This document shows, piece by piece, positions 42,453-50,568 of a DNA stretch of 64,000 bases. The notes beneath the pieces are model-generated. The model saw nothing but the letters and a program-made list of their open reading frames with translations, was not told where the DNA came from and ran no database searches. The DNA comes from Flavobacteriaceae bacterium EG-1 (lineage in GTDB: Bacteria > Bacteroidota > Bacteroidia > Flavobacteriales > Flavobacteriaceae), in NCBI RefSeq assembly GCF_009649685.1, contig NZ_WJPK01000001.1:562760-626759 (forward strand), given 5' to 3'. Within the stretch, counting starts at the first letter, position 1; each line of letters starts with the position of its first letter. Position numbers and translations under genes: made by a program.

Positions 42453-43695
42453 ACAATTAATTCTTTTATTAATACTGTTTATGGCAGTTTTATCATTAAA
42501 GGCACAACAAGTTGTTGCCTATAATGGTAATCCTGACCATTCATTTTTAGTTGCTCGCGACCTTGCATTTAATGGTAAGCGAACAATCGCTCGTGATACA
42601 TTAAATAAGATTTTAACAAAATATCCGCATTATACAGATGTTCAAAACCTATTGGCAAGAACATATAGTTGGGATGGTAATTATGAAGAGGCAAGGGCTC
42701 ATTTTAATAAAATTACTTCAAGAGATCGTTTTAATAAAGAAGCTTGGGTAGCAGCTATTAAAAATGAATTATATGCAGATAACTATTATTTGGCGTATGG
42801 TCTAAGTAATAAAGCACTTCAATATTTAAAGAACGATGAAATAATAAAGGAGCTACAATCAAAAGCGTTAAGCGATTTAGAGCAGAATCAATTAATGAAA
42901 ATTGAAGAAACACTTGTTTTAACACAAATAGACACTGTTGCTCCTAAATTAGCTAAGAATAGGATTGGTATGGGCTTAGCCTTAGAAATGTTTGATGTTA
43001 TTTTCGACCCAATGATTTATAGTCATATTGAATATAGAAGGGAAACACAAGCAGGTACAATTATTCCCAGAATAAACTATAGTAATAGATTTGAAACACA
43101 TGGAGTTCAGTATGAATTAGACTTTTATCCTAAATTTTCTAAAAAAGCGTATGGCTACTTAAACTATGGTTATTCTAATTCTCCGATATATCCATTGCAT
43201 AGAGCCGGAGCAGAGCTGTATTTAAATTGGCCAAAAAATATTGAAATTTCTGCGGGAATGCGCCATTTAAGTTTTACAGGTTCTACAGCCAATATAATTA
43301 CGGGTAGTATAGGAATGTATAAAGGAAACTACTTCTTTTCGCTACGACCTTATATAACGCCAATAACCAGTGCTGCACAAAGTAAAGTGGGGGTATCGGG
43401 TAGTTTACTTGCTAGGAAGTATTTTAGAGATGGAGATAATTATTTAGGCGTAAATGCTATTTATGGATATTCACCAGAATTAAAACAATTACGAAATGTT
43501 GATGTATTGTTAGCAGAAACACTTCTTTATATTGAATCTCAACAATTATTAATTGAATATCAATTTAGTTCTAAAAAAGATTCTAATAATATATACAAGA
43601 GCAACTTAGGTGTAACACGTCAGGAACTGGCTTTTGATAGTGGAAATTATTATTGGTCGTTATCGATAGGGTTAACTTGCCAGGTAAAATTTTGA
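42445..43695 (+). CDS. YaiO-family outer-membrane beta-barrel with TPR domain
   Basis: A 416-residue protein: signal peptide MNKQLILLLILFMAVLSLKAQ, a TPR region (about 28-150) with SFLVARDLAFNGKRTIARDTLNKILTKYP and NLLARTYSWDGNYEEARAHF, then a barrel (about 170-416). The barrel has alternating strands such as YSHIEYRRETQAGTIIPRINYSNRF, AGAELYLNWPKNIEISAGMRHLSF and a terminal YWSLSIGLTCQVKF. This is the YaiO outer-membrane family. TPR plus barrel is the arrangement of polysaccharide exporters such as PgaA and BcsC, and its position behind a processive synthase supports export. The ligand is unproven. Confidence 0.88.
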   Translation: MNKQLILLLILFMAVLSLKAQQVVAYNGNPDHSFLVARDLAFNGKRTIARDTLNKILTKYPHYTDVQNLLARTYSWDGNYEEARAHFNKITSRDRFNKEAWVAAIKNELYADNYYLAYGLSNKALQYLKNDEIIKELQSKALSDLEQNQLMKIEETLVLTQIDTVAPKLAKNRIGMGLALEMFDVIFDPMIYSHIEYRRETQAGTIIPRINYSNRFETHGVQYELDFYPKFSKKAYGYLNYGYSNSPIYPLHRAGAELYLNWPKNIEISAGMRHLSFTGSTANIITGSIGMYKGNYFFSLRPYITPITSAAQSKVGVSGSLLARKYFRDGDNYLGVNAIYGYSPELKQLRNVDVLLAETLLYIESQQLLIEYQFSSKKDSNNIYKSNLGVTRQELAFDSGNYYWSLSIGLTCQVKF

Positions 43696-43711
43696 AACTG
43701 ATCCGACAAAA

Positions 43712-43738
43712 TACACAGTAATTCGATGAACTACACAG
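43712..43738. promoter_or_regulatory. Direct repeat TACACAG upstream of the microprotein genes
   Basis: TACACAG at 43712-43718 and 43732-43738, a 20-bp period, followed by the small palindrome CCGATAATCGG. It lies 16 bp after the YaiO stop codon and 170 bp before the first microprotein. Possible regulator site or RNA element; weak evidence. Confidence 0.3.
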
Positions 43739-43910
43739 CTCTAAATTACCGATAATCGGGTCTTCCATAAGAATTGAGGTTTTCACAACTAAAATTAAGA
43801 GATTGACCACAATTAATTGTTTCCATTAGCCGTTCTTAATATGTTTACAAAAGCAAACAACAAGAAACCCAAATCTTAATTGTTTAATCGAAACAAATAA
43901 ATCAAATACT

Positions 43911-44009
43911 ATGCTTTATGATACCTACGGGGAAGAGTACCTAGACTTCCTACAAGAATTAAACGAAATTTTAAGTATTAATGAATTGGCAGAACTTGAC
44001 TATATGTAG
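43911..44009 (+). CDS. Microprotein, first of a tandem similar pair (32 residues)
   Basis: ATG to TAG encodes 32 residues, beginning MLYDTYGEEYLDFLQELNE and ending AELDYM. It is very acidic and predicted to be one amphipathic helix. Its centre, YLDFLQELNEIL, aligns with YLNFIEDLNDIL of the microprotein 34 bp downstream (YL-F---LN-IL identical, conservative changes elsewhere). Conservation at the protein level between two adjacent short frames is the reason to believe both are translated. They lie behind the polysaccharide operon and before a strong terminator. No family is known to me. Confidence 0.6.
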   Translation: MLYDTYGEEYLDFLQELNEILSINELAELDYM

Positions 44010-44043
44010 TCAAATGAAGTCTATTAATCCAAATCAAAAAAAC

Positions 44044-44145
44044 ATGGCAAATCTAAATCCCGACAACGCAGCTTACTTAAATTTTATTGAAGATTTAAAT
44101 GATATACTTGTTGACTTCAACATCAGCAAACTAAGTTATTCTTAG
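44044..44145 (+). CDS. Microprotein, second of a tandem similar pair (33 residues)
   Basis: ATG to TAG encodes 33 residues, beginning MANLNPDNAAYLNFIEDLND and ending SKLSYS. The AYLNFIEDLNDIL core matches the preceding microprotein; the ends differ. It has no signal peptide or TM helix and is acidic, so a cytoplasmic adaptor or a peptide released by other means is possible. A terminator begins 18 bp after the stop codon, which places both frames on a transcript that ends here. Confidence 0.6.
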   Translation: MANLNPDNAAYLNFIEDLNDILVDFNISKLSYS

Positions 44146-44162
44146 ATTAAATTTAGTTGTAC

Positions 44163-44194
44163 AAAAAAGCCTCAATTTATATCGAGGCTTTTTT
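44163..44194. terminator. Bidirectional terminator after the microproteins and rpoD
   Basis: AAAAAAGCCTC pairs with GAGGCTTTTTT around a 10-base loop. The left A-run and right T-run make it usable in both directions: for the rightward microprotein transcript and for the leftward sigma factor gene, which ends at 44215. Confidence 0.88.
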
Positions 44195-44214
44195 ATATAT
44201 CTTGTGAGTTGGAT

Positions 44215-45078
44215 TTATCCAAGATAGGTTTTTAATAATTTACTACGCGAATTATGGCGTAATTTTCGAATTGCTTTTTCTCTAATTTGCCGTACTCTTT
44301 CGCGCGTTAAATCAAAGGTTTGACCAATTTCTGCTAATGTCATAGACTGCTGATCTCCGATCCCGTAATATAATTTTACAACATCTGCTTCTCTTGGAGA
44401 CAATGTCTCTAATGCTCTATTAATTTCCGTATTTAGCGATTGCTGCATTAATATTTTATCTGGCTTGGGTGATTCGCCAGAACGTAAAACATCATAAAGG
44501 TTTGAATCTTCTCCTTCACGAAGTGGTGCATCCATAGAAACGTGACGTCCTGAGTTTTTCATAGACTGCTTTACTTCACTAACAGTCATTTCTAATTCTT
44601 TAGCAATTTCTTCTGCAGAAGGAGGTCTTTCGTGTGCTTGTTCTAAATAAGAAAAAGTCTTTTTAATCTTATTTATAGAACCAATTTTGTTTAATGGCAA
44701 ACGCACAACTCTAGATTGTTCTGCTAAAGCCTGCAATATTGACTGTCGAATCCACCAAACAGCGTACGATATAAATTTGAAACCTCTAGTCTCATCAAAG
44801 CGTTTGGCAGCTTTAACGAGTCCTAAATTTCCTTCGTTAATTAAATCGGGTAGTTTTAAACCTTGATTTTGATATTGTTTGGCAACGGAAACGACGAATC
44901 GCAAGTTAGCCGTAGTTAATTTTTCGAGAGCTATTTGATCTCCAGCTCGAATACGTTGAGCTAATTCAACTTCTTCACTGGCTGTAATTAAATCAATTTT
45001 ACTGATATCTTGCAAGTACTTATCGAGTGATTTTGATTCTCTATTTGTTACCTGCTTGATAATCTTTAGTTGCCTCAT
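44215..45078 (-). CDS. rpoD: Primary RNA polymerase sigma factor (RpoD/SigA, short Bacteroidota type)
   Basis: A 287-residue sigma-70 factor. I start it at [25 protein letters not shown], the conserved start in this phylum; an ATG 48 bases upstream gives a tyrosine-rich extension that looks spurious. Regions 1.2 ([23 protein letters not shown]), 2 ([57 protein letters not shown]), 3 and 4.2 ([30 protein letters not shown]) are all present. Region 1.1 is absent, as is normal in Bacteroidota. It directs housekeeping transcription from TAnnTTTG promoters. Confidence 0.97.
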   Translation of the reverse strand: MRQLKIIKQVTNRESKSLDKYLQDISKIDLITASEEVELAQRIRAGDQIALEKLTTANLRFVVSVAKQYQNQGLKLPDLINEGNLGLVKAAKRFDETRGFKFISYAVWWIRQSILQALAEQSRVVRLPLNKIGSINKIKKTFSYLEQAHERPPSAEEIAKELEMTVSEVKQSMKNSGRHVSMDAPLREGEDSNLYDVLRSGESPKPDKILMQQSLNTEINRALETLSPREADVVKLYYGIGDQQSMTLAEIGQTFDLTRERVRQIREKAIRKLRHNSRSKLLKTYLG

Positions 45079-45211
45079 ATATATAGTGTATTTAAGTGAA
45101 TAGTAATAATTCTCATAATACATCATTCTTATGTCTTTTCCAAGAAAGAAAGAGTTTTCTTATACATTAATTATGACAATTTCACATAGAATATATACCG
45201 TTCGATATTTA

Positions 45212-45243
45212 TTGAGCTCAATCGTTTTTTAATACTATTTTTG
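45212..45243 (+). promoter_or_regulatory. Candidate promoter of the DUF6155 gene
   Basis: TTG at 45212-45214 and TATTTTTG at 45236-45243, 21 bp apart, fit the flavobacterial TTG-N17-23-TAnnTTTG promoter. The start codon of the gene lies 19 bp after the box. It is the best match to the consensus that I found in the window. Confidence 0.55.
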
Positions 45244-45262
45244 GAACAATATAAATGAATGA

Positions 45263-45772
45263 ATGAGCAAAAGAGCACTTAAAAAGTACTTAGCGGAGCT
45301 ACCAAAAAAGGATCTCGAAGAGCAAATGATGGATTTATATACGAGATTTCCAGTAGTAAAAGAATACTATGATTTTGTATTTAACCCAAAAGAAGAAAAG
45401 CTCTTACAGCAGGCCAAAGCTAAAATCTCAAATGAATATTTTCCATTAAAAAGGAGAAGAGCAAAAGCGCGAAGATCTACGGCACAAAAATTAATAAAAC
45501 ATTTTATTAAACTAGGAGTAGATACACACTTAATTGCTGATTTAATGTTATACAACATTGAAATTGCACAAACATTTGAAGGCGATAAAAATGTTGCAGA
45601 TTCTTTTTACAAAAGTATGTTAAACTCTTTTACAGAAGCTATCCAATATATATCGCTTAATGGTTTACTTGCTGATTTTAAAGAACGTATTGCTAAAATT
45701 TATACAATTTCACAGGAACGTAAATGGTTGTATTTAGAAGAATTTTCAAAAGTGCTTGATATTATAGATTAA
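45263..45772 (+). CDS. DUF6155 family protein
   Basis: A 169-residue, mostly helical, charged cytoplasmic protein. The blocks KKYLAELPKKDLEEQMMDLYTRFPVVKEYYDFVFNPKEEKLLQQAKAKISNEYFP and RRRAKARRSTAQKLIKHFIKLGVDTHLIADLMLYNIEIAQTF match DUF6155, a family of unknown function found in Bacteroidota. The cluster of Arg/Lys at about 72-83 could contact nucleic acid, but no fold is assigned. It lies 14 bp upstream of the dehydrogenase gene and probably shares its transcript. Confidence 0.82.
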   Translation: MSKRALKKYLAELPKKDLEEQMMDLYTRFPVVKEYYDFVFNPKEEKLLQQAKAKISNEYFPLKRRRAKARRSTAQKLIKHFIKLGVDTHLIADLMLYNIEIAQTFEGDKNVADSFYKSMLNSFTEAIQYISLNGLLADFKERIAKIYTISQERKWLYLEEFSKVLDIID

Positions 45773-45786
45773 ATTAAACCCATGGT

Positions 45787-46716
45787 ATGGCCATAGTAAT
45801 AATTAGACAAGATAATAAGACACAAGAATGGAAAAATGCATTATTAGCAGTAGATTCTAGTATAGAAGTATATGCTTACGAAGAAGATTATGATTCCAAT
45901 GATATTGACATGGCGCTTATTTGGAAACATCCAGAAGGATCATTAACCCAATTTCCAAATTTAAAATGTATTGCATCAAATGGGGCAGGGGTAGATTTTA
46001 TTTTTGAAGACAAAACGGCGCCTATACATTTACCAATTACGCGAATAGTTGATTCATATTTAGCAGCAGACATGTCGGAACATGTTTTGGCACTTATTTT
46101 AGCCTATTTAAAAAACATTGAACATTATAAGGTAGATCAGTTTAAAAAAATTTGGAAACCTATTCAATACAAAAGAATCGCAGATTTTAATATCGGGATA
46201 TTAGGCTTAGGAACTTTGGGTCAAGCCTTAGCAAATGACTTGGTGAAATTCGGATTTAAAGTACAAGGTTGGTCAAATTCAAGAAAAAAAATAGATAATG
46301 TAGAATCTTTTGAAGGACAAGCTGAGTTATCAAAATTCTTATCAACTACAGAGGTTTTGGTGTGTTTATTACCATTAACTGATGAAACGTATGGTATTTT
46401 AAATAAGAAGTTATTTAAACAATTACCAAAAGGTGCTTATGTAATAAATGTAGCTCGAGGAGGACATTTAGTTGATAATGATTTAATAGAAATGTTAGAT
46501 AATGAGCATCTATCAGGAGCTAGTTTAGATGTTTATCACAAAGAACCCTTAGTTAAGCATCATCCATTTTGGGAACACTCTAAAGTACATATGACACCTC
46601 ATTATGCAAGTGTTTCTGATACTAAATTTGTGGTACCACAAATTTTAGAAAATTACCGAAGACTACAGAAAAATGAACCACTTTTAAATTTAGTTTCAAA
46701 AAGTAAAGGGTACTAA
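45787..46716 (+). CDS. D-2-hydroxyacid dehydrogenase (GhrA-type glyoxylate/hydroxypyruvate reductase)
   Basis: A 309-residue NAD(P)-dependent enzyme that reduces 2-keto acids such as glyoxylate or hydroxypyruvate. The nucleotide loop is GLGTLGQALANDLVKFGF (about 140-157). The catalytic Arg is in NVARGGHLVDNDLIEML, the Glu in SLDVYHKEPL and the His in HMTPHYASVSD, the standard triad of the family. The N-terminal substrate domain is short, as in GhrA. Whether it serves glyoxylate detoxification or another keto acid is not evident. Confidence 0.92.
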   Translation: MAIVIIRQDNKTQEWKNALLAVDSSIEVYAYEEDYDSNDIDMALIWKHPEGSLTQFPNLKCIASNGAGVDFIFEDKTAPIHLPITRIVDSYLAADMSEHVLALILAYLKNIEHYKVDQFKKIWKPIQYKRIADFNIGILGLGTLGQALANDLVKFGFKVQGWSNSRKKIDNVESFEGQAELSKFLSTTEVLVCLLPLTDETYGILNKKLFKQLPKGAYVINVARGGHLVDNDLIEMLDNEHLSGASLDVYHKEPLVKHHPFWEHSKVHMTPHYASVSDTKFVVPQILENYRRLQKNEPLLNLVSKSKGY

Positions 46717-46762
46717 TTTTTATATTTCACCACGATTTTTTCGTTCAACTATAATTTTCTTT

Positions 46763-46770
46763 TAATTTTG
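46763..46770 (+). promoter_or_regulatory. Candidate -7 box of the DEAD/DEAH helicase gene
   Basis: TAATTTTG fits TAnnTTTG. Transcription would begin near 46776, which argues for a translation start inside the frame (TTG at 46836) rather than at a TTG located right at 46776. Confidence 0.38.
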
Positions 46771-46835
46771 CAAAATTGTGGTTTATTCTAAATAGTTGTA
46801 ATTCCGCATTTAAAAATTTAAACCCCATTCGATTC

Positions 46836-48347
46836 TTGGAGCAGCAAAAAAACACTACTGAAAAAACCCTTTACGATTATCAGATAGACGATCTGAATAC
46901 TATTTTCGAGCATCTAGAGTCTTCTTCTGCTGCGGAAAATGTACTATATCAACTTCCTACGGGTGGTGGCAAAACGGTTGTTTTCTCTGAAATTACAAAG
47001 CGTTATATCCGTCAAATGAAGAAAAAGGTGGTCGTGTTAACCCACCGAATAGAACTTAGTACCCAAACCTCAAAAATGCTTGGAGGTTTTGGTGTAAAGA
47101 ATAAGATAATAAATAGCGAAGTAAAAGTTCTAGATGATCAAGATGAGTATATGTGTTTCGTGGCCATGGTTGAAACTTTAAATAATCGGCTACAAGAAAA
47201 TGCAATCGCTCTAAAAAATGTTGGTTTAGTTATTATTGATGAGGCACATTATAACTCCTTTCGAAAACTATTTAAATATTTTGAAGATTCAACCATATTA
47301 GGAGTAACAGCAACACCATTAAGTTCTAATATAAAGTTACCAATGAAAGACAACTATAAAAAGTTGATTATTGGTGAATCTATTGGTTCGTTAATAGAAA
47401 AGAAATTTTTGGCTAAAGCCGAGGTATATAATTATGATGTAGGCCTTCAAAGTTTAAAATTAGGAATTAACGGAGATTACACTGTTAAATCATCTGATGA
47501 ATTATATGGTAATCAAACTATGCTTGGCAAATTAATGACAGCATATAATGAGGTTGCAAAAGGTACCAAAACACTTATTTTTAATAATGGAATTAATACT
47601 TCACGTTATGTTTATGATACCTTTAAAAAAGCTGGTTACAATATTCGACATTTAGATAATAAGAATAGTGCTTCGGAGCGAAAAGATATATTAGAATGGT
47701 TTCATAAAACTCCAGATGCAATTTTATCATCCGTAAGCATACTTACAACTGGTTTTGATGAACCAACTGTAGAAACTATTATATTAAATAGAGCAACTAG
47801 ATCACTTACATTATATTTTCAAATGATTGGTAGGGGTTCAAGAGTATTGCCAAACAAAGATACTTTTAATGTAATTGATTTAGGAAATAATGTAGCCCGA
47901 TTCGGAATGTGGGAAGCCCCTGTTGATTGGCAAGAAATATTTCATTTTCCAGACTTTTATCTTGAAAATATCAAAAATGATGAAGACATTGAGCGCGAAT
48001 TTGTTTATGAGATGCCAGCTGCATTGCGCAAAAAATTCAGTAAATCTACCGATATAAAATACGATATAAAAGAAGAATATAAAAAGGTGTTTGCTCAAGG
48101 ATTAAAATCTAAAATAGTTCTAGAACGTAGTATTGAACAACATGCTAAAATTTGTGTAGAGAATTCTGAAGATGTTTTTGATGCTCGAATTTTAGCTAAA
48201 GAATTAAAAGAGGAAATCGCATTTCGTGTACGACAATATTCGTATTGTATTATGAACAACACCAAAAACTATAAAGAGTGGCTTGAAGAAGATTATGAGC
48301 GTAAATTGCGTCTTAACATTTCTCAAAAATTTGCAGCCCGAATGTAA
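46836..48347 (+). CDS. SF2 DEAD/DEAH-box helicase (SSL2-like)
   Basis: About 503 residues from the TTG at 46836 (LEQQKNTTEKTLYDYQ); the frame is open from 46776 but contains no ATG in the N-terminal part, so the start is uncertain. Motifs: Q-like YDYQIDDLNTIF, Walker A QLPTGGGKTVVFSE, Ia VVVLTHRIEL, II VIIDEAHYNSF, III LGVTATPLS, IV/V TLIFNNGINTSRYV and SVSILTTGFDEPTVETIILNRAT, VI QMIGRGSRVLP. These define a RecG/UvrB-unlike, SSL2-type duplex-unwinding helicase. Specific substrate unknown. It lies alone, 44 bp upstream of a glycosyltransferase gene. Confidence 0.88.
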   Translation: MEQQKNTTEKTLYDYQIDDLNTIFEHLESSSAAENVLYQLPTGGGKTVVFSEITKRYIRQMKKKVVVLTHRIELSTQTSKMLGGFGVKNKIINSEVKVLDDQDEYMCFVAMVETLNNRLQENAIALKNVGLVIIDEAHYNSFRKLFKYFEDSTILGVTATPLSSNIKLPMKDNYKKLIIGESIGSLIEKKFLAKAEVYNYDVGLQSLKLGINGDYTVKSSDELYGNQTMLGKLMTAYNEVAKGTKTLIFNNGINTSRYVYDTFKKAGYNIRHLDNKNSASERKDILEWFHKTPDAILSSVSILTTGFDEPTVETIILNRATRSLTLYFQMIGRGSRVLPNKDTFNVIDLGNNVARFGMWEAPVDWQEIFHFPDFYLENIKNDEDIEREFVYEMPAALRKKFSKSTDIKYDIKEEYKKVFAQGLKSKIVLERSIEQHAKICVENSEDVFDARILAKELKEEIAFRVRQYSYCIMNNTKNYKEWLEEDYERKLRLNISQKFAARM

Positions 48348-48391
48348 TTAAATTTAGTACAGCTTCTTTACCATATATTTAAATAATTCTT

Positions 48392-49624
48392 TTGAAAAAG
48401 CTCCTGATAATTGCTCAAAACTGGCCAGCTCCTAATTATTCGGCTGCTGGAGTACGGTTATTACAACTTATCAATTTCTTTAAATCAGAAAATTATAAAA
48501 TAACTATTGCGAGTGCTGCCGAAAATAAAGAAAGTTTCTATGAGGAAAATATAGAAACAATAAAAATTCTTTTGAATCATGATAGTTTTAATGAATTTGT
48601 AAAAAAGTTGCAACCCAATGTGGTTTTATTTGATCGTTTCATTTCGGAAGAACAATTCGGATGGCGGGTTTCTGAAAACATTCCTAATGCATTAAAAATA
48701 CTTGACACCGAAGATTTACACTCCTTAAGAAAATCTAGAGAAAAAGCATTAAAAAGCAATCTAGTGTGGTCACCAGAATTTTGGAGGACCCAAGAAATTA
48801 CTAAACGTGAAGTTGCAAGCGTTTTGCGATGCGACTTATCATTGATAATCTCCGATTTTGAAGTACAATTATTAGTAGATATAATTCCGAATATTAAAGA
48901 ACAACTTCTTCATTTGCCATTTATGGTGCAATCATCTTCTTTAAATAAAATAACAAGTATTGCGGATTATGAAAATAGAAAAGATTTTGTTTTCATAGGT
49001 TTTGGTGGTCATTCTCCAAATGTTGATGCTATTCTACATTTAAAACAAGAAATATGGCCATTAATTAGAAATAGATTACCGGATATAAATCTTCATATTT
49101 ACGGAGGTCACTTGCCACAAAAAGTTACAGATTTGCATTCTAAGAAGCATGGATTTATAGTAAAGGGATGGGTTAAAGATGCACATCAAGTAATTTCAAA
49201 TGCTAGAGTACTTTTAGCACCTTTACGTTTTGGAGCCGGCCAAAAGGGAAAACTTCTAGATGCAATGCTTTGTGGTACACCTAGTATTACTACGACAATA
49301 GGAGCAGAAGGGATGCACAATGAACTACCTTGGAATGGTGAGGTTCAAGACAACCCTCAAGATTTTTCGGAAGCAGCAGTTAGAACGTACTGTAATTTTG
49401 AAAGTTGGCAAGTATATCAAAAAAATGGGCATCAAATTTTACATGAAATATTTGAAAAAGAAATGTTGTCAAGACGATTTCGGTTGAAACTAATGCATAT
49501 TCAAAAGCATTTAAGTGTGCATCGAAGCAAAAATTTTATTGGTAATCTAATACAACATCAATCAATGATGGGGACAAAATATATGTCTAAATGGATTGAA
49601 ATAAAAAATCTAAACAATAAATAA
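48392..49624 (+). CDS. Group-1 (GT4-like) glycosyltransferase
   Basis: A 410-residue GT-B glycosyltransferase starting at a TTG (MKKLLIIAQNWPAPNYSAAGVRLLQLINFF). No ATG is nearby and the sequence of a Rossmann N-terminus begins exactly here. The C-terminal half has KDFVFIGFGGHSPNVDAILHL, INLHIYGGHLPQKV, FIVKGWVKDAHQVISNARVLLAPLRFGAGQKGKLLDAMLCGTPSITTTIGAEG. The latter includes the usual nucleotide-sugar site with Glu or its substitute. It transfers a sugar onto an unknown acceptor, perhaps a surface glycan. No other glycan genes are adjacent. Confidence 0.85.
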   Translation: MKKLLIIAQNWPAPNYSAAGVRLLQLINFFKSENYKITIASAAENKESFYEENIETIKILLNHDSFNEFVKKLQPNVVLFDRFISEEQFGWRVSENIPNALKILDTEDLHSLRKSREKALKSNLVWSPEFWRTQEITKREVASVLRCDLSLIISDFEVQLLVDIIPNIKEQLLHLPFMVQSSSLNKITSIADYENRKDFVFIGFGGHSPNVDAILHLKQEIWPLIRNRLPDINLHIYGGHLPQKVTDLHSKKHGFIVKGWVKDAHQVISNARVLLAPLRFGAGQKGKLLDAMLCGTPSITTTIGAEGMHNELPWNGEVQDNPQDFSEAAVRTYCNFESWQVYQKNGHQILHEIFEKEMLSRRFRLKLMHIQKHLSVHRSKNFIGNLIQHQSMMGTKYMSKWIEIKNLNNK

Positions 49625-49735
49625 CAAAAAGGAGTTTGAAATTTTAAAATCTTCATTTTATAATACATTTTCATTAAAAAGAAATATATTGAATGCGTTT
49701 AAAATCGAACTAACAAACTTTAAAAAAAATCTATC

Positions 49736-50338
49736 ATGAGTTTAATTTCTAAATACATTATTGTTTCATTTACATTTTTGGTGTATAGTTTAAATAGCTA
49801 TGCTCAAAATGAAATCCTTACTGATAAAGAAGTAGATAGCACAGCAAATCAAATGAATAACACAGTACAATCTGTAGGAAATATTGAAAGTGATAGCATT
49901 GTTAATTTAGATAAGCGTTTGAAGTTCGGTTGCGGGTTTGGACTCAATTTTGTTGGTGGTACAAATATTGGTTTATCGCCAAACTTAATTTATTTGTTAA
50001 GTAATAAAGTTAGCATTGCCGCAGGACTTCAAGGAAATTATACTGCAATTAAAGATTTACAAAAAACTACAACTATTGGGGCAAATGCATTATTACAGTA
50101 TAGCCCAGTAAATAAACTAATTACATTATTAGAATTTGCTGAGTTAAATGTAAACAGAACCACTGAAGCACCCACTGGTGATATTAAAGATACATTTTGG
50201 GAATCAGCATTATTTCTTGGTGTGGGAATGAATATTACTAATAATATTTCTTTAGGTGCAAAATATAATGTCTTGTATGATAAAGATGAAAGCGTTTATA
50301 CAAGTCCGATACTCCCTTTTGTAAATATTACTTTTTAA
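49736..50338 (+). CDS. Small outer-membrane beta-barrel protein
   Basis: A 200-residue protein with signal peptide MSLISKYIIVSFTFLVYSLNSYAQ. A short polar linker (ILTDKEVDSTANQMNNTVQSVGN) and about eight amphipathic strands follow (KFGCGFGLNFVGGTNIGLSPNLIYLL, VSIAAGLQGNYTAI, SALFLGVGMNITNNISLGAKYNVLY). The last residues ILPFVNITF end in Phe, as expected for outer-membrane insertion. Similar small barrels in Bacteroidota are uncharacterised. It is monocistronic. Confidence 0.82.
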   Translation: MSLISKYIIVSFTFLVYSLNSYAQNEILTDKEVDSTANQMNNTVQSVGNIESDSIVNLDKRLKFGCGFGLNFVGGTNIGLSPNLIYLLSNKVSIAAGLQGNYTAIKDLQKTTTIGANALLQYSPVNKLITLLEFAELNVNRTTEAPTGDIKDTFWESALFLGVGMNITNNISLGAKYNVLYDKDESVYTSPILPFVNITF

Positions 50339-50568
50339 AGAAGTATATATACAAAAAAGAGTTGTTCCAAATAAATTAATAAAGTGCAATAATTTGGAAT
50401 TATGAGCTAGGTAAAATGGTTCATTTTTTATTGATAAATGAACTTGAAAATTTTACAATGCTGCTTTAAATTTTAACCGGCTATTTTTTATGTTATTATC
50501 CATTCCACATTAATTTAAATTATATCAAATTCCGTTACTTTGTAATACGTTAAAAAAAGAAGTCCAAA

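Noticed and set aside
43583-43810. Minus-strand open frame of 75 codons over the end of the YaiO-like gene
   Set aside because: Overlaps the conserved barrel end in antisense, low-complexity residue pattern, no partner gene; treated as a shadow frame.
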